DNA from: Channa striata
Lineage: Eukaryota; Chordata; Actinopteri; Anabantiformes; Channidae
DNA length: 64,000 bases
Direction of reading: 5' to 3'
Assembly (NCBI GenBank): GCA_033026295.1
Contig: CM065187.1
Location: 20,060,388-20,124,387 of the forward strand
Shown: in pieces, positions 34,901-46,585 of the stretch
Position numbering within the stretch: the stretch's first letter is position 1
How the letters are laid out: every line of letters starts with the position of its first letter
Notes under the pieces: generated by a model
Told to the model about the DNA's origin: nothing
The model's input: the letters and a program-made list of their open reading frames with translations, nothing else
Database searches by the model: none
Position numbers and translations under genes: made by a program

Positions 34901-37627
34901 TGGCATACACAAATAAAAAAGCCTGTGCTTTAGTTTTTTTCTTGGGTTTCTGTTGTCTTTTTCACTCCTCGCTGGTCTTATTGACGCTGAGCAATGGGAG
35001 GCCAGCAGCACCACACAAACTCTGCATGAGCCTGATTCTCTGGCTCGCCTGTCTATGGACTTCTGGCCTGTTAAACAAGAACTCAGTGTAGGTAGCTATT
35101 CCCACAGTGAAAATTATGGAGAGAAGACAAATCAGGTTCCTTTGTGATTTCAACGTTGTTTGGCCCTCACATGTTTCCCCCTTGTGTGTGCGAGTAACTC
35201 ACTAGTGGCTATATGAGTTCAGTTGTGATCGTAATTTGTGTGTATTTATGCAATGTTGCAGGGTAACTCTTTAAACTTAGACACATGGTATGTGTATTAG
35301 CAGTTAATACACGAGTGTGAAAGAAGTTAACAGTGCCTTCAGGATGTTTCATGAGCCCCCTCCCCCAGTGGTCTCCACAATGCTCTGGCTCGCTGCAGAA
35401 TGATGTATAGCTGCAAAAGGTCTGACTTGTACTCTCTGTGGGACCGGGAAAACAGTCAACCCTATGTTGGAGACATACAGTCATGTACACACACTGCTGC
35501 TTTCTGTCTTTGGGAGTTTATGGGCTGAGATAATGACAAACTCCACATAGCGTGTAGCGTTATGGCCCCCGCTGGTCCCACTAGCAACAAGCAGCAACAC
35601 AGTGAACAATTGAGCAGCCATAGCGGGAAGGAAATGTACTGCTGAAGGGGAATATGAGAGGGCAGGAGAGGAAAACTTTGATTAGGCACAATCACCAGAT
35701 ATATTCATTTAATTCATCTTTTGTACTGTGGGAGATTGTGTTTGCAAATAGGCTGAAATGTGCACGTTTATTCTCAGGCTTTTGTTTGTGGCAGTGTATA
35801 TTTGTGACAGTCTGTTTTGGTTTATATCTTACTTTTGTCATTGGTGATGTTTGTCGTCATCATTATTTTATTACTGCACCAAAAGTCGCGTGCCTGTCAA
35901 AGGCAGTTCTGTGAATGCTAACATATGGTTCAATATTTGTGCTATTAATACAAATTAATCAAATAATTAATTAATTAAAACTACTGGAAGTTTGAAGTGC
36001 TTTTAGCTATATCACAGAGAATTCCTGAAATGATAGAGTTGTGATTTAGTCATTTATTTATCCATATAATTTTTAATTAACTTACGTTTTTGAAGCATTG
36101 ACATATACCATCGTTATTATAGCTATTCGGACAAGAAAGTTGTGTTTTTGGTCCCTAGATGGACTAATTCATTATGGAATCATAAACAGTGTCTAACAGA
36201 AAAACTAAGACTTTGATACAGGAAATACTTAATACAATTACCACCATATGGAACAATTTCTGATTATTTGCAAAATATTGCATTAATCCCAGTAACCACT
36301 TTTTGACACAAGGTCAGTCATTACTTTACTTTGTAGTTGATGCTTGTCACTTTACAAAAAAAGTTTTTATTTAATATTTCATAATATATAGTTTAAATTT
36401 GTAAGCAATTTCCAACAACACATACCTTTTGTCTGATTACTTTCTAAATGGTAATCCTATATCTTAGACCTTATCGTTACGTCATACTATTTGCTCAGTA
36501 AGGTCTAAACATGTATAGGTCTGTTAAACCTTTATAGACTGTGTTGTTATTCTTACTCTTTAATAAAGTACTAATTATCTATCTGCAGAAGATCATATCA
36601 TGAGTTTTACAATGTGATTAATCTGTCAATATTCCTCTTCAGTCGTGCATGTGTTTAATTGTGTCTGCTCCCTCTGTGGTGCCTGTGCTTGACCCACTAC
36701 CTAACAGCCTTTTTACATCTGCTTCTGGTAGGCTGTCACTCCCTGCTGTGTCTTTCTTGCAAGTTGGGAGACAAGTTGAAGCAGTTAAGCAGTAAAACCT
36801 GGAACATAACTGAGACTGGATCAGGAGTGACTAACAGTGGAGGGGTAGTGATATTTGTATAAGTCAAACTTGTGTACTGCACCAGATGTTTTCTTATTTG
36901 TGAGTCTGTAGCAAATGACTTTTTATATAGGTAAGTATAAGATTCCGATTTTTCAGTTAGTCTTGTGAACTCCGTTCCGCTGTAGCACGCTCTGTGCGTG
37001 TTTTATGTGCAGCTCAAACTTTTCTCCTGTTGTTCAGAGCTACATGGGCAACTCTCTTTCTCTGGGTCTTGTGTGTTACACACATTCTTACAGAGTCACA
37101 GGAGTTGAACATAGTGGTTTTAGATGAATGTAACTGTGTTATAAGGGAACCCTTTACTACTTTATGAAAGAGACAGTCTCACTTTTGTAATTGTCTCTAA
37201 CATTCCTTTGGTGTACTTTGGAACTGGGAACAACACCAGCTTTCCTGTCATTCAGGATACACACTCACAGTATTCCGGACACCATGCCTCTGGGATTTTG
37301 CTGTGGGAAACTTGCTGGGGGAGTGTTCGAAGGTGGAGCAAAAGTTTGAGCTTGTGGGACAGGACACAGAAGTATTGAACAGACGTGGATGTTTTATTGT
37401 GTAGTCTTCTCATTCTTCTCTGAAATGGACTGGATTTTATCCTTACAATCCACAGGGACTTTAAGTTGATGGGAGTGTCTGAGGAATCTCAAGTGCAAGT
37501 TGCAATAAACAGTTTCACTCCATTTGACTTCGCCAGCTGTTTATTTGCACCAGATAAACCAGATTCAGAAACAAGACGTGTTTTCAGTGCTGCTTAGACA
37601 TTTTGTTATTCGTGGATTTGGAGTGGA
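34901..37627 (+). other. Intron and 5' region of the third first exon
   Basis: About 2.7 kb without a recognisable element. The last few hundred bases before 37638 must include promoter and 5' UTR if that exon is a first exon. I see no TATA box or CpG island here and cannot place the start. Confidence 0.5.
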
Positions 37628-37654
37628 ATGTTACATCATGGCTGGGGTCAGTAG
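37628..37654 (+). promoter_or_regulatory. Overlapping upstream ORF at the third start
   Basis: ATG at 37628 (G at -3) opens an eight-residue frame, MLHHGWGQ, that ends at TAG 37652-37654. It therefore overlaps the main ATG at 37638 out of frame. Ribosomes using it could not easily reach the main start, so it could repress this isoform. It is seen directly; its use is inference. Confidence 0.5.
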
Positions 37655-37761
37655 AAAAGGATCTGGGAGATCCTCATACTACTACAGATTCCTGGGCAAG
37701 TCTCGACTGCAGCGTCAGCGGAGCCGGTCCCGCAGTCGCACCAGACCGTCTGCCAGTAGGG
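37638..37761 (+). CDS. dab2ip: dab2ip first coding exon (RSSYYYR / Arg-Ser-rich isoform)
   Basis: First coding exon, 124 bp: 41 codons plus one G before donor GTAATG. The protein starts MAGVSRKGSGRSSYYYRFLG and continues with RLQRQRSRSRSRTRPSAS. This matches the N-terminus of human DAB2IP isoform 1 (MSAGGSARKSTGRSSYYYRL..., then RLQRQRSRSRSRTRP) nearly residue for residue, and is what separates DAB2IP from RASAL2 and SYNGAP here. The start has A at -3 and G at +4 and is the first in-frame ATG. The end phase 1 pairs with the exon at 52523 to make GAG (human ...RPARESPQERPG). The basic Arg/Ser run may aid membrane or RNA/protein contacts; that is inference. An upstream overlapping ATG at 37628 is noted separately. 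Whether this is teleost dab2ipa or dab2ipb cannot be told here. Confidence 0.93.
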
Positions 37762-38892
37762 GTAATGCATTCTGTTACTGCTAAAAAGTTCACCTTCCAG
37801 CAGTTTTAGCCTCGTATACAGCAACTGATTCCTTTTGCTGAATGGTAAAACTTGGGGACAGATCCTAAAGCTTTATTTTATACCAGGCCAACAATCATTT
37901 TCTAACTGTGTTTCTGATTTTGATTAGCAACTCATATTTGTGATGGATGATTTCAAAAGTATTTCTCTTTGCACATATATACCACATTTTTTAAAAGTAA
38001 CATAGCGTTGAGACTGAGGCACTTCCCCTTTCTAAAATATCTTCTTATCACATATTCATATAAGAACTACTTGTATACAGGCAATGTTTTAAAAATGCAT
38101 GTTTCACCAGCGCTGTGTGATGTGTTTTTACTCATGTATGTGTGTTCATGAGCAACTGAGCACAATGACAGTTTGACGTCAGTATTCACAAGGTGATGCT
38201 GCTCTCAAATTGCACCATCAACACTTGACAGCTTGCAGCTCGCTGTTATATTGCTGAGTTCCACCTTGTAAATAATTTTGTTTTGAGCAATGTGACAAAA
38301 TGCTTTATGACACTTTCTTAGTTTTCCACATTGCTATAACAACTGCTTCTTCCGCTAATCCTTATCGTCAACCAGTCTGTTCACTTTTCTGCTTTTCTGC
38401 CTCTCTGTATAACTGTACTTCCTGATGGAAGCTTGTTTGAACTGCAAGGTTATAGCGATAAGTCTGCCTCCAAGGCTTAGCTCAAGTTACTTTATTTGAG
38501 AGTAAGGCACTGAGGAACTTGCTCTGAAATCTTAAGCCTATTGATTTTTCCTCCAAGTGAACTGCTGTAAGTCGCCGAGCATGATGTTAAGCAGAACTTG
38601 CTGTTCTGTATCTGTTGTTCTACTGCAAAAATATGGTGCAAACTTTCTGGAGACAAATCTTTGGCGCAGAGAAACGTCAAGCTCACTTTCTCTGAAATTG
38701 AGCCCTGCTTGCAATATTTTTTGTAAGTATCATACATTGTGGGTTAGTGTCGCTAGTCTTTTCGATTAAGAGACATCATGAAGTGCTTCATAAGTGCATA
38801 GGTGCCTGGTTACTATGTCTTCTTTTTGCTTCGTTACCTCATGAAAGAGGTGCTTTGAAGTCTCCCCTCTGTATCATTTCATTCTCCGGAGA

Positions 38893-38935
<43 letters not shown>

Positions 38936-40529
38936 TAAGCTTATGTACAAAGACATTCACACAAAAACACTTTGCCTAGATCTTTGTGGCTGTGATGCAG
39001 TGCAGTGCCGCACCGACAGGAACAGAGCGGTTGTTGGTAGCTGTAGTAGAAGACAACTCTCCAGAGTAATATACAGTTTATTCATTGCGCTTATTAAAAT
39101 GAAATGGTCAAGAAATTGGTGCTTGTAGGTTTACCTTTGTGAGGCATAATCATGAATAGGAGGTATAAGTAATTAGTAAACCTGTCTGTTCCAATTCTCT
39201 AGCCTGTGGAACTCAGGCTTTTCTTGTTTGCATGACAGTTAAAATCAAATACCTGTGGAAAAGTAACGAGAACTTCATCAGGGAAATTATTTAAATGCAA
39301 TGGTGAAAAGCATGGCTGTTGTTCTCTTCATAGCACAATTACAGCAGTATGTAACACTGATAATTTGTCAGATATTCCACAAGATTAGCCAAAAACAGTA
39401 ATGCTGATTGACTCTTTAGACTCTTCCGTTCCTCTGTGTGTATGTTTTGTGTTGAAATATGGTTTGTAAAAGGGAAAGGGAAAAACTTTACTTCATCAAC
39501 AGCTTTGTGTGCCTGAAGCTACAACAAATTCTGTCTCATTCAAGAGGCCCAGCATAACATTGTAAAAAAGAATATATAATAAAGGAATATTCACACCAGA
39601 GCCATGAGCCAAGCTTATCTTGAGGAAGTTACTGTAGCAGCCCTTGATGTGTATGCTGTCGCTGGGACAGATCTGGTGGCAGTTGCATGAGCTCATGTGT
39701 TATTGTTTTGTCAGCATGTGCGTGTCTTTGTCATCATTATCTGTGAGTGGAAAACCTTGTATCAGTTCAGTTCACCCTCACATCACTTTGGATCTGTTTC
39801 CCCTTTTTTGCCAGGGTTAGTGACATTTACATACAAAATTATAGCTTATCTCAAAGAGCGAGGGCGAGGGAGATGGGCAGAGAAAGAGAGCTTGGTATTG
39901 TCTGATCTGACTTGTTATGCTTGTGTTTGAAACAACTGATGGAATCATGCTCTTTGTTCCGAATTGTCCTGTGACTGAATACTGTCATTTTCTAGAACAG
40001 AATTAATCATTTGTCTCTTTTCAGCTATTTTGGCGGAGCCTTTAAGATGTAAAAGATTTTCAGTTGAAAGTTGAGTTCTCTCTGCAGCTGTAAACTTTTC
40101 TACCTCCTTGGAGAGAAAAATTAGGTCTTTGAAAAAGTGTATGGTTTTATGAAAGTGATATTTCGTGTTTCTAGTCTTGTTTTGGATAGGTTACTTTTCA
40201 TCCTATATTTTTTCATGGTATCTGCTCAGGAGTGTTTGTGCAACCCACTGCTTATTCCCAGGCAGAAGTAACTTGTCTTCTTTGGTTCCCTTGATCTCAG
40301 TCTTGTCTTTAGACAGATCCATTGGCAAACATTAACTTAAGCTATCAAATTTCTTTTAAAAGTTTCAGGACACACACGTTTGTCTCTGTATACCTGTAAG
40401 GACACTGTGAGGTTGACATAATACCATCCCTAACCCCTCACCCTAACAAAAAAAGTTTTGTAGAGCACAATTTGTCCACAGAAGGCTGTAAAGACATGCC
40501 CAGACACACACTTTTCTCACATTGCTTTT
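37762..40529 (+). other. Intron, no supported gene
   Basis: Ordinary intron sequence with the (AC)n run at 38895-38931. I see no exon or clear mobile element. Confidence 0.6.
38895..38931. repeat. (AC)18 microsatellite
   Basis: Perfect dinucleotide run of about 37 bp. Confidence 0.95.
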
Positions 40530-40757
40530 ACATGGTGACTGTGGTGCAGTTGGTAGCGCCACAAGTGTCCACCAGTCTTACAGTTGTTGGTTCAATCCCC
40601 AAAGTGTCCTTGAGCAAGACACTGAACCCTTCTTAGTTGCTCCTGGTGAGGGTTGGCTCCCTGATCAGTTTGTGAATGGGTAGGTAAGAAGCAGTGTAAA
40701 GTGATTTCAGTACCAACAGGTAGAAAAAAGCACTATATAAGTGCAGACCATTTACTA
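40530..40757 (+). mobile_element. tRNA-headed SINE, near full length
   Basis: The head has an A-box-like GTGGTGCAGTTGGTAGCGC and a B-box GGTTCAATCC, as in a tRNA-derived RNA polymerase III promoter. The body has AAGTGTCCTTGAGCAAGACA and CTGAACCC. The tail has GCACTATATAAGTGCAGACC and ATTTA. Related copies are at 30381-30615, 51172-51312, 51474-51600 and (antisense) 45480-45700. It lies directly before the shuffled duplication tract. Confidence 0.8.
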
Positions 40758-40765
40758 TTTTAGAT

Positions 40766-42120
40766 ATTTCTCACTACTTCCAGTTTGTTTGTATGAGGAG
40801 CTAAGCTCATGTAAAGCTGGTAGCTGGTGACAGTAACTTGTGTCTAGCTATACTGACCTGAAATTAAATGTTGGAAGGGGCGGCCATTGGTAAAACTAGT
40901 CAGGACAAGTCTTTGTGTCACAGTGTCACATACAATGTCTTAAAGGGCAGGTCCATATCACCAGTGGTTACAGTCTCTTAAAACAAGGAAGAACTTCTCA
41001 AAACAAAACAAAAGAAACAGGAAAAGGAAGGGAAAACTGGTAGAAACTTTAAAGGGACATTTTGTGGAAGTAGGAACCAAAGACAAATACGGAACCAAAA
41101 AAAGAGTACCAATAAAAAATATAGCAAGACCAATGTGAAAGTTTCTGAAAATATCTCCAAAGGGTTACGAAAAACTGGGGGTGGGGTTCCAAAAAGTTCT
41201 TCATTAAATATGCATCCACTGTCAAATGTAGGTCCTGACTGTTCTGAGACTCGCCAGACAACCAACCACACTCAACACAGTTTGCTGCAACAGACGCAAA
41301 GTAATATCTGCAGGAGACCATGAAATATCATAAGAGCAAAGAAAGAGTTACTGCCAGCAGCTTGCAAGAAAGTGTTGAACTACTCAATAACAACTCAATA
41401 ATGCATTAGACCTGACAGTTATTGCACGGAATCATATTCTCAATGGGTCATTACCAAGAAGTACTTGATGCGTGCAACTGTGTCATGCTTCGTTTCTATC
41501 AGGCTCTTTATGATCTATTCAGATTTTGGCTGACTGCATGTCTGCTGTGAATACAGGCCAAAATATAGAAATGGACAGAGAAACAGTAGGCAATGATAAC
41601 AACTTTGCAACAAGTTTCAATTGGCTAGGTCACAGAAAGGCTAAAAACAAGTCTGTATTATTAAAGGAACACTTCACCAATTTTCAAGTTTCAATTGGTA
41701 TTTCACAATAAACAGATACTCATTTTCCTCCATATTTTCTATACAGAGAAAAAGGCTAAAAAAAAGATGTAAAACATTTCTGTATTAGTTTGTTTTAAAG
41801 AGAACACTGGTAGCTGGTGACCAATTTTCAATACTGACCTGAAATTAAATGTTGACCATTGGTAAAAATCAAGTCTAGACAAGGCTAAAAACAAGTCTGT
41901 ATTATTAAAGGAACACTTCACCAATTTTCAATAGGGGTTGACCAAAATCAAGTCAGCGAGTATTTCACAATAAACAGATACTCATTTTCCTCCATATTTT
42001 CTATACAGAGAAATTGCAATTTATTCCTCTGCATCAATCCGCCAGAAGAGTTGAAAATGATGTAAAACATTTCTCACTACTTCCAGTTTGTTTGTATGAG
42101 GAAATGATGTAAAACATTTC
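40766..42120 (+). repeat. Shuffled mosaic of locally duplicated segments
   Basis: At least five short segments occur two or three times here in changed order. Segment A (34 bp) is at 40766-40799 and 42069-42102. Segment B (CTGGTAGCTGGTGAC ... ACTGACCTGAAATTAAATGT) is at 40817-40905 and, with internal deletions, 41807-41880. Segment C (51 bp) is at 41637-41687 and 41881-41931. Segment D (53 bp) is at 41699-41751 and 41961-42013. Segment E (GATGTAAAACATTTC) is at 41766-41780, 42059-42073 and 42106-42120. The copies are essentially identical, so the event is recent, and the junctions look patchy rather than like a simple tandem array. Part of the underlying sequence may itself be transposon-derived. 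Confidence 0.85.
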
Positions 42121-43020
42121 ACTCTCAGCTGCCCTGGCAGATTGCTGTGGGCTCACAGACTACAACAAGTGTTTCCTGGTTTTCGCTGTACCTGTCTCCA
42201 GGAACTCACAGACTGAGAGGGAGGCAGATTAAACCTGCTGCAGCTCCACCGGTCCCTCCACCATATTTTATCCTCGCATTCACGTACAACACTAATATTC
42301 AGTGGTCGAAGGTATAGATTATTTGGAAGACAGGGAGTTCTACGGTGTGTTACACAGTCTGATATCCGTAGTTACTTGTCAGAGCACAGTGCAGACGAGT
42401 TACGCCGTATGGAGGAGGACGAGGATGCCAAAGCCAAAAGGCAACCACAAGGAGCTGGGGAGGACAGCAATGAGGAGCAGCTCCGTGCGGGGTTCAGCTG
42501 GTGGTGAAGCTGCGGATTCTACTGCTGAGGGGGAACATATATGTTACTGATCATCACAGTTTTGGACCTCATATGGACAGAGGAAGGAGTGTTCAAAACT
42601 TACTTCAGGAGCCCACAAAGAAACTGGAAACTCCCGGACAGAAGGGTCACATTACCAGTCACATCTGTTTCTCACGTATGTGTTACCTTTGAGCAGTCAA
42701 CATTACAATGTCAGGCCTACAAAGATTTCTAGCGTTTGCTCTAGAGATTTGCTTTATGCTGGTAGAGAACAGCAACTCGAATACTAACAAATAATTTCAT
42801 TTTGTAGGCAATATTGGCTGGCAGCATACATCCATTTTTTAAGAATGGATCCTGCAAGGAGGGACTCCTGGAAGGGACAACCGTCTTGTTTTGCCAGCCT
42901 GTCTCCTGATGGACATTACCAGGGTTTTAAAGAGACGAACTCTGATGCCGTGTGCAGAGACCAGGTTTTATATCTGACCCCTAAACTATGCTAGAAGATG
43001 TAAAATAGAGCCTGGGTGAG
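42121..43020. repeat. Probable transposon-derived tract with a start-less open frame
   Basis: It is more GC-rich and coding-like than its surroundings. A frame is open without stops from 42217 to 42504 (about 96 codons), ending TGA 42505-42507. It has no early ATG (the first is at 42409, giving MEEDEDAKAKRQPQGAG...) and includes SDIRSYLSEHSADELRRM. I do not recognise the family with certainty. I see no good splice donor at its end, so it does not look like a dab2ip exon. A degraded mobile-element segment is the best guess. Confidence 0.35.
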
Positions 43021-43619
43021 AGCCTATTATTTGTTAATAAAATTTAAAAAATCACCCAGAGGTTTCAGTTTGTCAAATCCCTCACCTGTTACATTATAGT
43101 CACAGTAAATTGCAAAATGCCTTGTATATTGGGACTGTGCACCATCACCTTGGTTATGTTCGTCATTTTTATAGTCTAAGTATAATTAGACTATTTCAAT
43201 GGATAAGTTGCCGTTCAGAAAGTAATAAGTTTGTGGTCATACCTTTTAACAAGAAACACATCTATCATCAAACAGTAAAAGTAGGACTTCTTCCAATTTG
43301 TCATGACTGTAAAAACCAAGGAATGCTTACGCTATTCTTATAGTCACATAATGATCAATCTATAGTTGAAATAATCATAAAACTATGTAATACCATTAGA
43401 AAATGACATTTTGACTAAACTTAGTAGAAAGAGATTAGCCTACTTCAACATTGAAGAGAGACTTGTAGTCCAGACATTTGTATTTATTCTTTACATTTAC
43501 CACAGACATTTTAATTTTTCTTACTATGGGACTACAGTTTCTCACACAATCAGTTTGTCTGTGAAAGTCAGATGAGTTCACACGTACTTGTTGTTTCGCT
43601 GGGATTGGATGTTGGGATC

Positions 43620-44060
43620 AAGATGATCCTGCTTCTCCCACAAGTGGCATTTTTCACGTTTTACATCGCTCTGTTCTCTCCATACACCAGACTTTTTACA
43701 GCCTTCATCCACAAGCTACAGCGCTTAGCATCCGTTGTCGGCTAGCGCTAATAGCTAATTTCACTCGCTTTCTTCCATCCTGGTAGAGTGCAGCTTCACA
43801 TCACTATGCCTTGAAAGACATTTTGAACAAAAAGTATTACATTAAAACCTAGCAATGTCCGAACGTTTCTCTGTAAGCCAGGTAACCAACACGCCCCAAC
43901 AGGAGGTTGCACTGGTCGGACCAATTGCGGCTGTTTGGGCAGTCAAAGCGCAATGCATTCTGGGTGCTGTAGGTGATGACCATTTTCAGCCAAAGCAGAT
44001 AATACTGGACATAGACCATAAATTTTAAAAGTGTTTGCACATTTCAGCTGAAAAATGTCA
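43620..44060. repeat. Possible dispersed DNA-element fragment
   Basis: It differs in composition from the flanking intron, with CpG-containing blocks such as GTCGGCTAGCGCTAATAGCT and GCGCAATGCATTCTGGGTGC. It resembles non-coding teleost transposon sequence I have seen, but I could not define terminal inverted repeats, so the call is weak. Confidence 0.3.
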
Positions 44061-45479
44061 AACTTTTTTAAAACAACTCACTTTTCAGCGGTGAAATATC
44101 ACTGTATCGTGTACCGTGTTATTCAGAAGACATTCATGGAAAGGAATAGGGAGATTTAAGTCACCATAAGTTACTTCTCCTCTTGTCTTTTAAACAAACT
44201 GCCTAATAATTGTCAGGTTATACAATCTGGCCAAGAGGTGGCTGAAATGTCAAAGATAAAACAAAAGAAATTTATAGACAATAGGTGAAAAGTGTTTGCC
44301 CTCTAGATTGTCTGCTCCCTTATGACAAGAAGCCAAAATAAAATTAATTAGCCTTGACCTCATGCTATAACGGGAAGTAGAAACATAAGGCAGAAGGAAG
44401 AGAGAAATAAAATTTAAATAAATTTGTGAAGTGAAACCTCCAGAACCCTCCACATTATCTCAGTGTTTAACCCCAGGATTTTTTTTAATCATCTCAGGCT
44501 CATTTCTGGAGTCTTTGTCTTTGTCTACTCTCTTTTCTCTCAGCCTGGTGAATCATGGAGATGGGCCAGGAGATGCAGTGCTTCTAAGCACCAAAAAAGG
44601 GTTCAATAACTGGGGGGGACAGGTGCTGGTTAATCTCCTTTAATCCATAGATATCCACTCAGCTTACAAGCCATAGCCTGAGAGAAATAGCTGTAGAACT
44701 ATAGAAGATTACTGCCGTAGCTCACCGTGAAAACAGCTTGTCAGCATACAGCAGACACTATGTGCAAATAAGCATAGTCATTTTCACAACCACTGATAGG
44801 TGCACATAGTTCATTATACAAGGGTTAGAAAATGAATTGTGTTGTAATGATACTACGCTTTTCTGTCCTGTTAGCCTTGTGTCGTCTGAAAGAATATTCA
44901 GAGAGATTTGAGGAATTATCGAAAAAGCTGTCCAGCCGACACTATGGTTAAAATGTTAGGGTCAAGATATATATCGAACCACATTATGCAATTGAATAAA
45001 CACAAGGAATTAGTACACAGTGCTGAAACATTTTAATAAATGCATTCTTTAGAGCTTTATAGGTCTTTATAGTATCAGATCTCAGCACACATGCAGAAAT
45101 AAAGCAATGAATGCAGTTTTGCCAACAAAAAGGGGCCCATCATTCTGGGTACACCTTGTGCAATTTGTGTTTTCAGCTGAAGTATTTCAAAGAGGTGACA
45201 TGTTATTTGCGCACATTATCAACTGACATCACGCCTGCACAGGGGTGTTTGCTTCATATCTGCATATCTCCGAGTGGATATTATCGAAGTTGTCGTATGA
45301 ACTGTTGCCTGCAACTTCACTAGAGGTTGTTGTCTGTTGAAATTATTTCCCTTTACTCTCTTGTTTCCACAGTCACTCCAAGGAGACAGAGCAGCACCTC
45401 TTTATCACCTCTTCATCTGTGCACTCTGAGTAATTACCACATCTCAGGAGTCAAAAGTACAACAAATGTGTTCACAGCA
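44061..45479 (+). other. Intron, nothing recognised
   Basis: About 1.4 kb of AT-rich intron with no supported exon, RNA gene or repeat. Confidence 0.55.
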
Positions 45480-45700
45480 TCAACACATTGTACATTTAGC
45501 AGATGCTTTTATCCAAAGCAACTTACAGAGTCATTTGGTGCATACATACACAGTGGTGATAGCTGCCATGCAGGGTGCTCATCACCACTGGGAGCAACTG
45601 GGGGTTCAGTGTCTTGCCCAAGGACACTTCAACATGTAGCAAGCAGGGACTGGGGATCGAACCTAGACTCAGCTGTAAAGCTTAATGATTCAAAGCTGTG
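45480..45700 (-). mobile_element. Antisense SINE with GGATAAAAGC-type tail
   Basis: Read on the minus strand it has a B-box-like GGTTCGATCCCC, then AAGTGTCCTTGGGCAAGACA and CTGAACCCCCAGTTGCTCCC, then a tail GTAAGTTGCTTTGGATAAAA and GCATCTGCTAAATG. The body matches the SINE at 40530-40757, but the tail is of a different type, shared with 16849-16897 and 50511-50555. The A-box end is diverged. A 148-codon open frame on the + strand overlaps this element and is not a gene. Confidence 0.75.
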
Positions 45701-46061
45701 TTTCTGGGTGGGCCTCCACTGTGACCTCTATTACACGGATCACTTTCCAGCTGATATCCTGCTATACCACTAATGAGACTGTCTTCTTCCAAATAATTAA
45801 ATAATAAACCAAAATTGTCTTTCTGGCATATTGATCTCATATTGGACTGCATTAAGTCACAGTTTATATTCCAAAGAGACACAACGCTTTTTGCAGCACT
45901 TTCAGCTAGTCAAGACAAGTTCTAGTTGTCTTGTAGTTGAGGAGAAAAACAGAAAAGTGATGTATTTGTGAAGGTGGTAGGGTGAGAGGTGGGGTGGACT
46001 GAGGAAAGATAGTACTCCAGGTAGAAAGAACAAGTAAACACAGGATGACAGCCTGTGATTC

Positions 46062-46084
46062 TTTTTTTTTTTTTTTTTTTTTTT
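46062..46084. repeat. T23 homopolymer
   Basis: Run of 23 T bases. It is possibly the antisense poly(A) of an unrecognised insertion, but no element body was identified on either side. Confidence 0.9.
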
Positions 46085-46340
46085 CCGCTTCATCGGCCTG
46101 CTGCGTGCCTGTGTGGGTGTTTAAATTTTTCTCCACTTTTTCTGCCCGTCAAACATGAGAACTCAGCATTCTCCCTTTTTTATATTTTTTAGCCCTGGAG
46201 GTATAGATTTCTCAAAATAGCAGGATCCTGACTTAGACTCTCTGATCATTAGCTCGGTGAGGACTTGATGGATTATTTTTAAAATCTGTATAAATACACA
46301 CTTTAAAGCAACTGTAATTGTTCAGTCAGTCAAATGATTC

Positions 46341-46585
46341 CACTCAGCCCAACCGGTCAAGGCAGATGTCCGTCCACCCTGAGCCTGGTTCTGCTGGAGG
46401 TTTCTTCCGTCAAAGGGAGTTTTTCCTCTCCACTGTTGCCTAAAAGCTGCTCAAGGGGGATTTGTTGGGTTTTCTCTAAATATCTGTATAGTCTTGACTT
46501 TATTATGTAAAGTGCCCTGAGATGACCTTGTTGTAAACTGGCGCTATATAAATAAAGTTGAATTGAATTGAATTGAATTGAATTG
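46341..46585 (+). mobile_element. Retroposon 3' end with (AATTG)n tail
   Basis: It contains GAGCCTGGTTCTGCTGGAGG, TTTCTTCCGTCAAAGGGAGT, GGGGGATTTGTTGGGTTTTC and TGGCGCTATATAAATAAAGT, then (AATTG)5 at 46561-46585. This unit is very abundant in percomorph fish genomes and ends like a LINE/SINE 3' terminus. A diverged antisense relative is at 17334-17407, and a short tail-like remnant (AATAAAGTTGAATTGGAT) lies near 49573-49590. I do not commit to a clade. Confidence 0.75.

Noticed and set aside
40530..40757. A functional tRNA gene
   Set aside because: A- and B-box-like motifs are present, but the sequence continues into a SINE body and tail and does not fold as a standard tRNA with CCA-end spacing.
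45327..45773. 148-codon open frame on + strand
   Set aside because: It overlaps the antisense SINE at 45480-45700, and the frame comes from repeat sequence.
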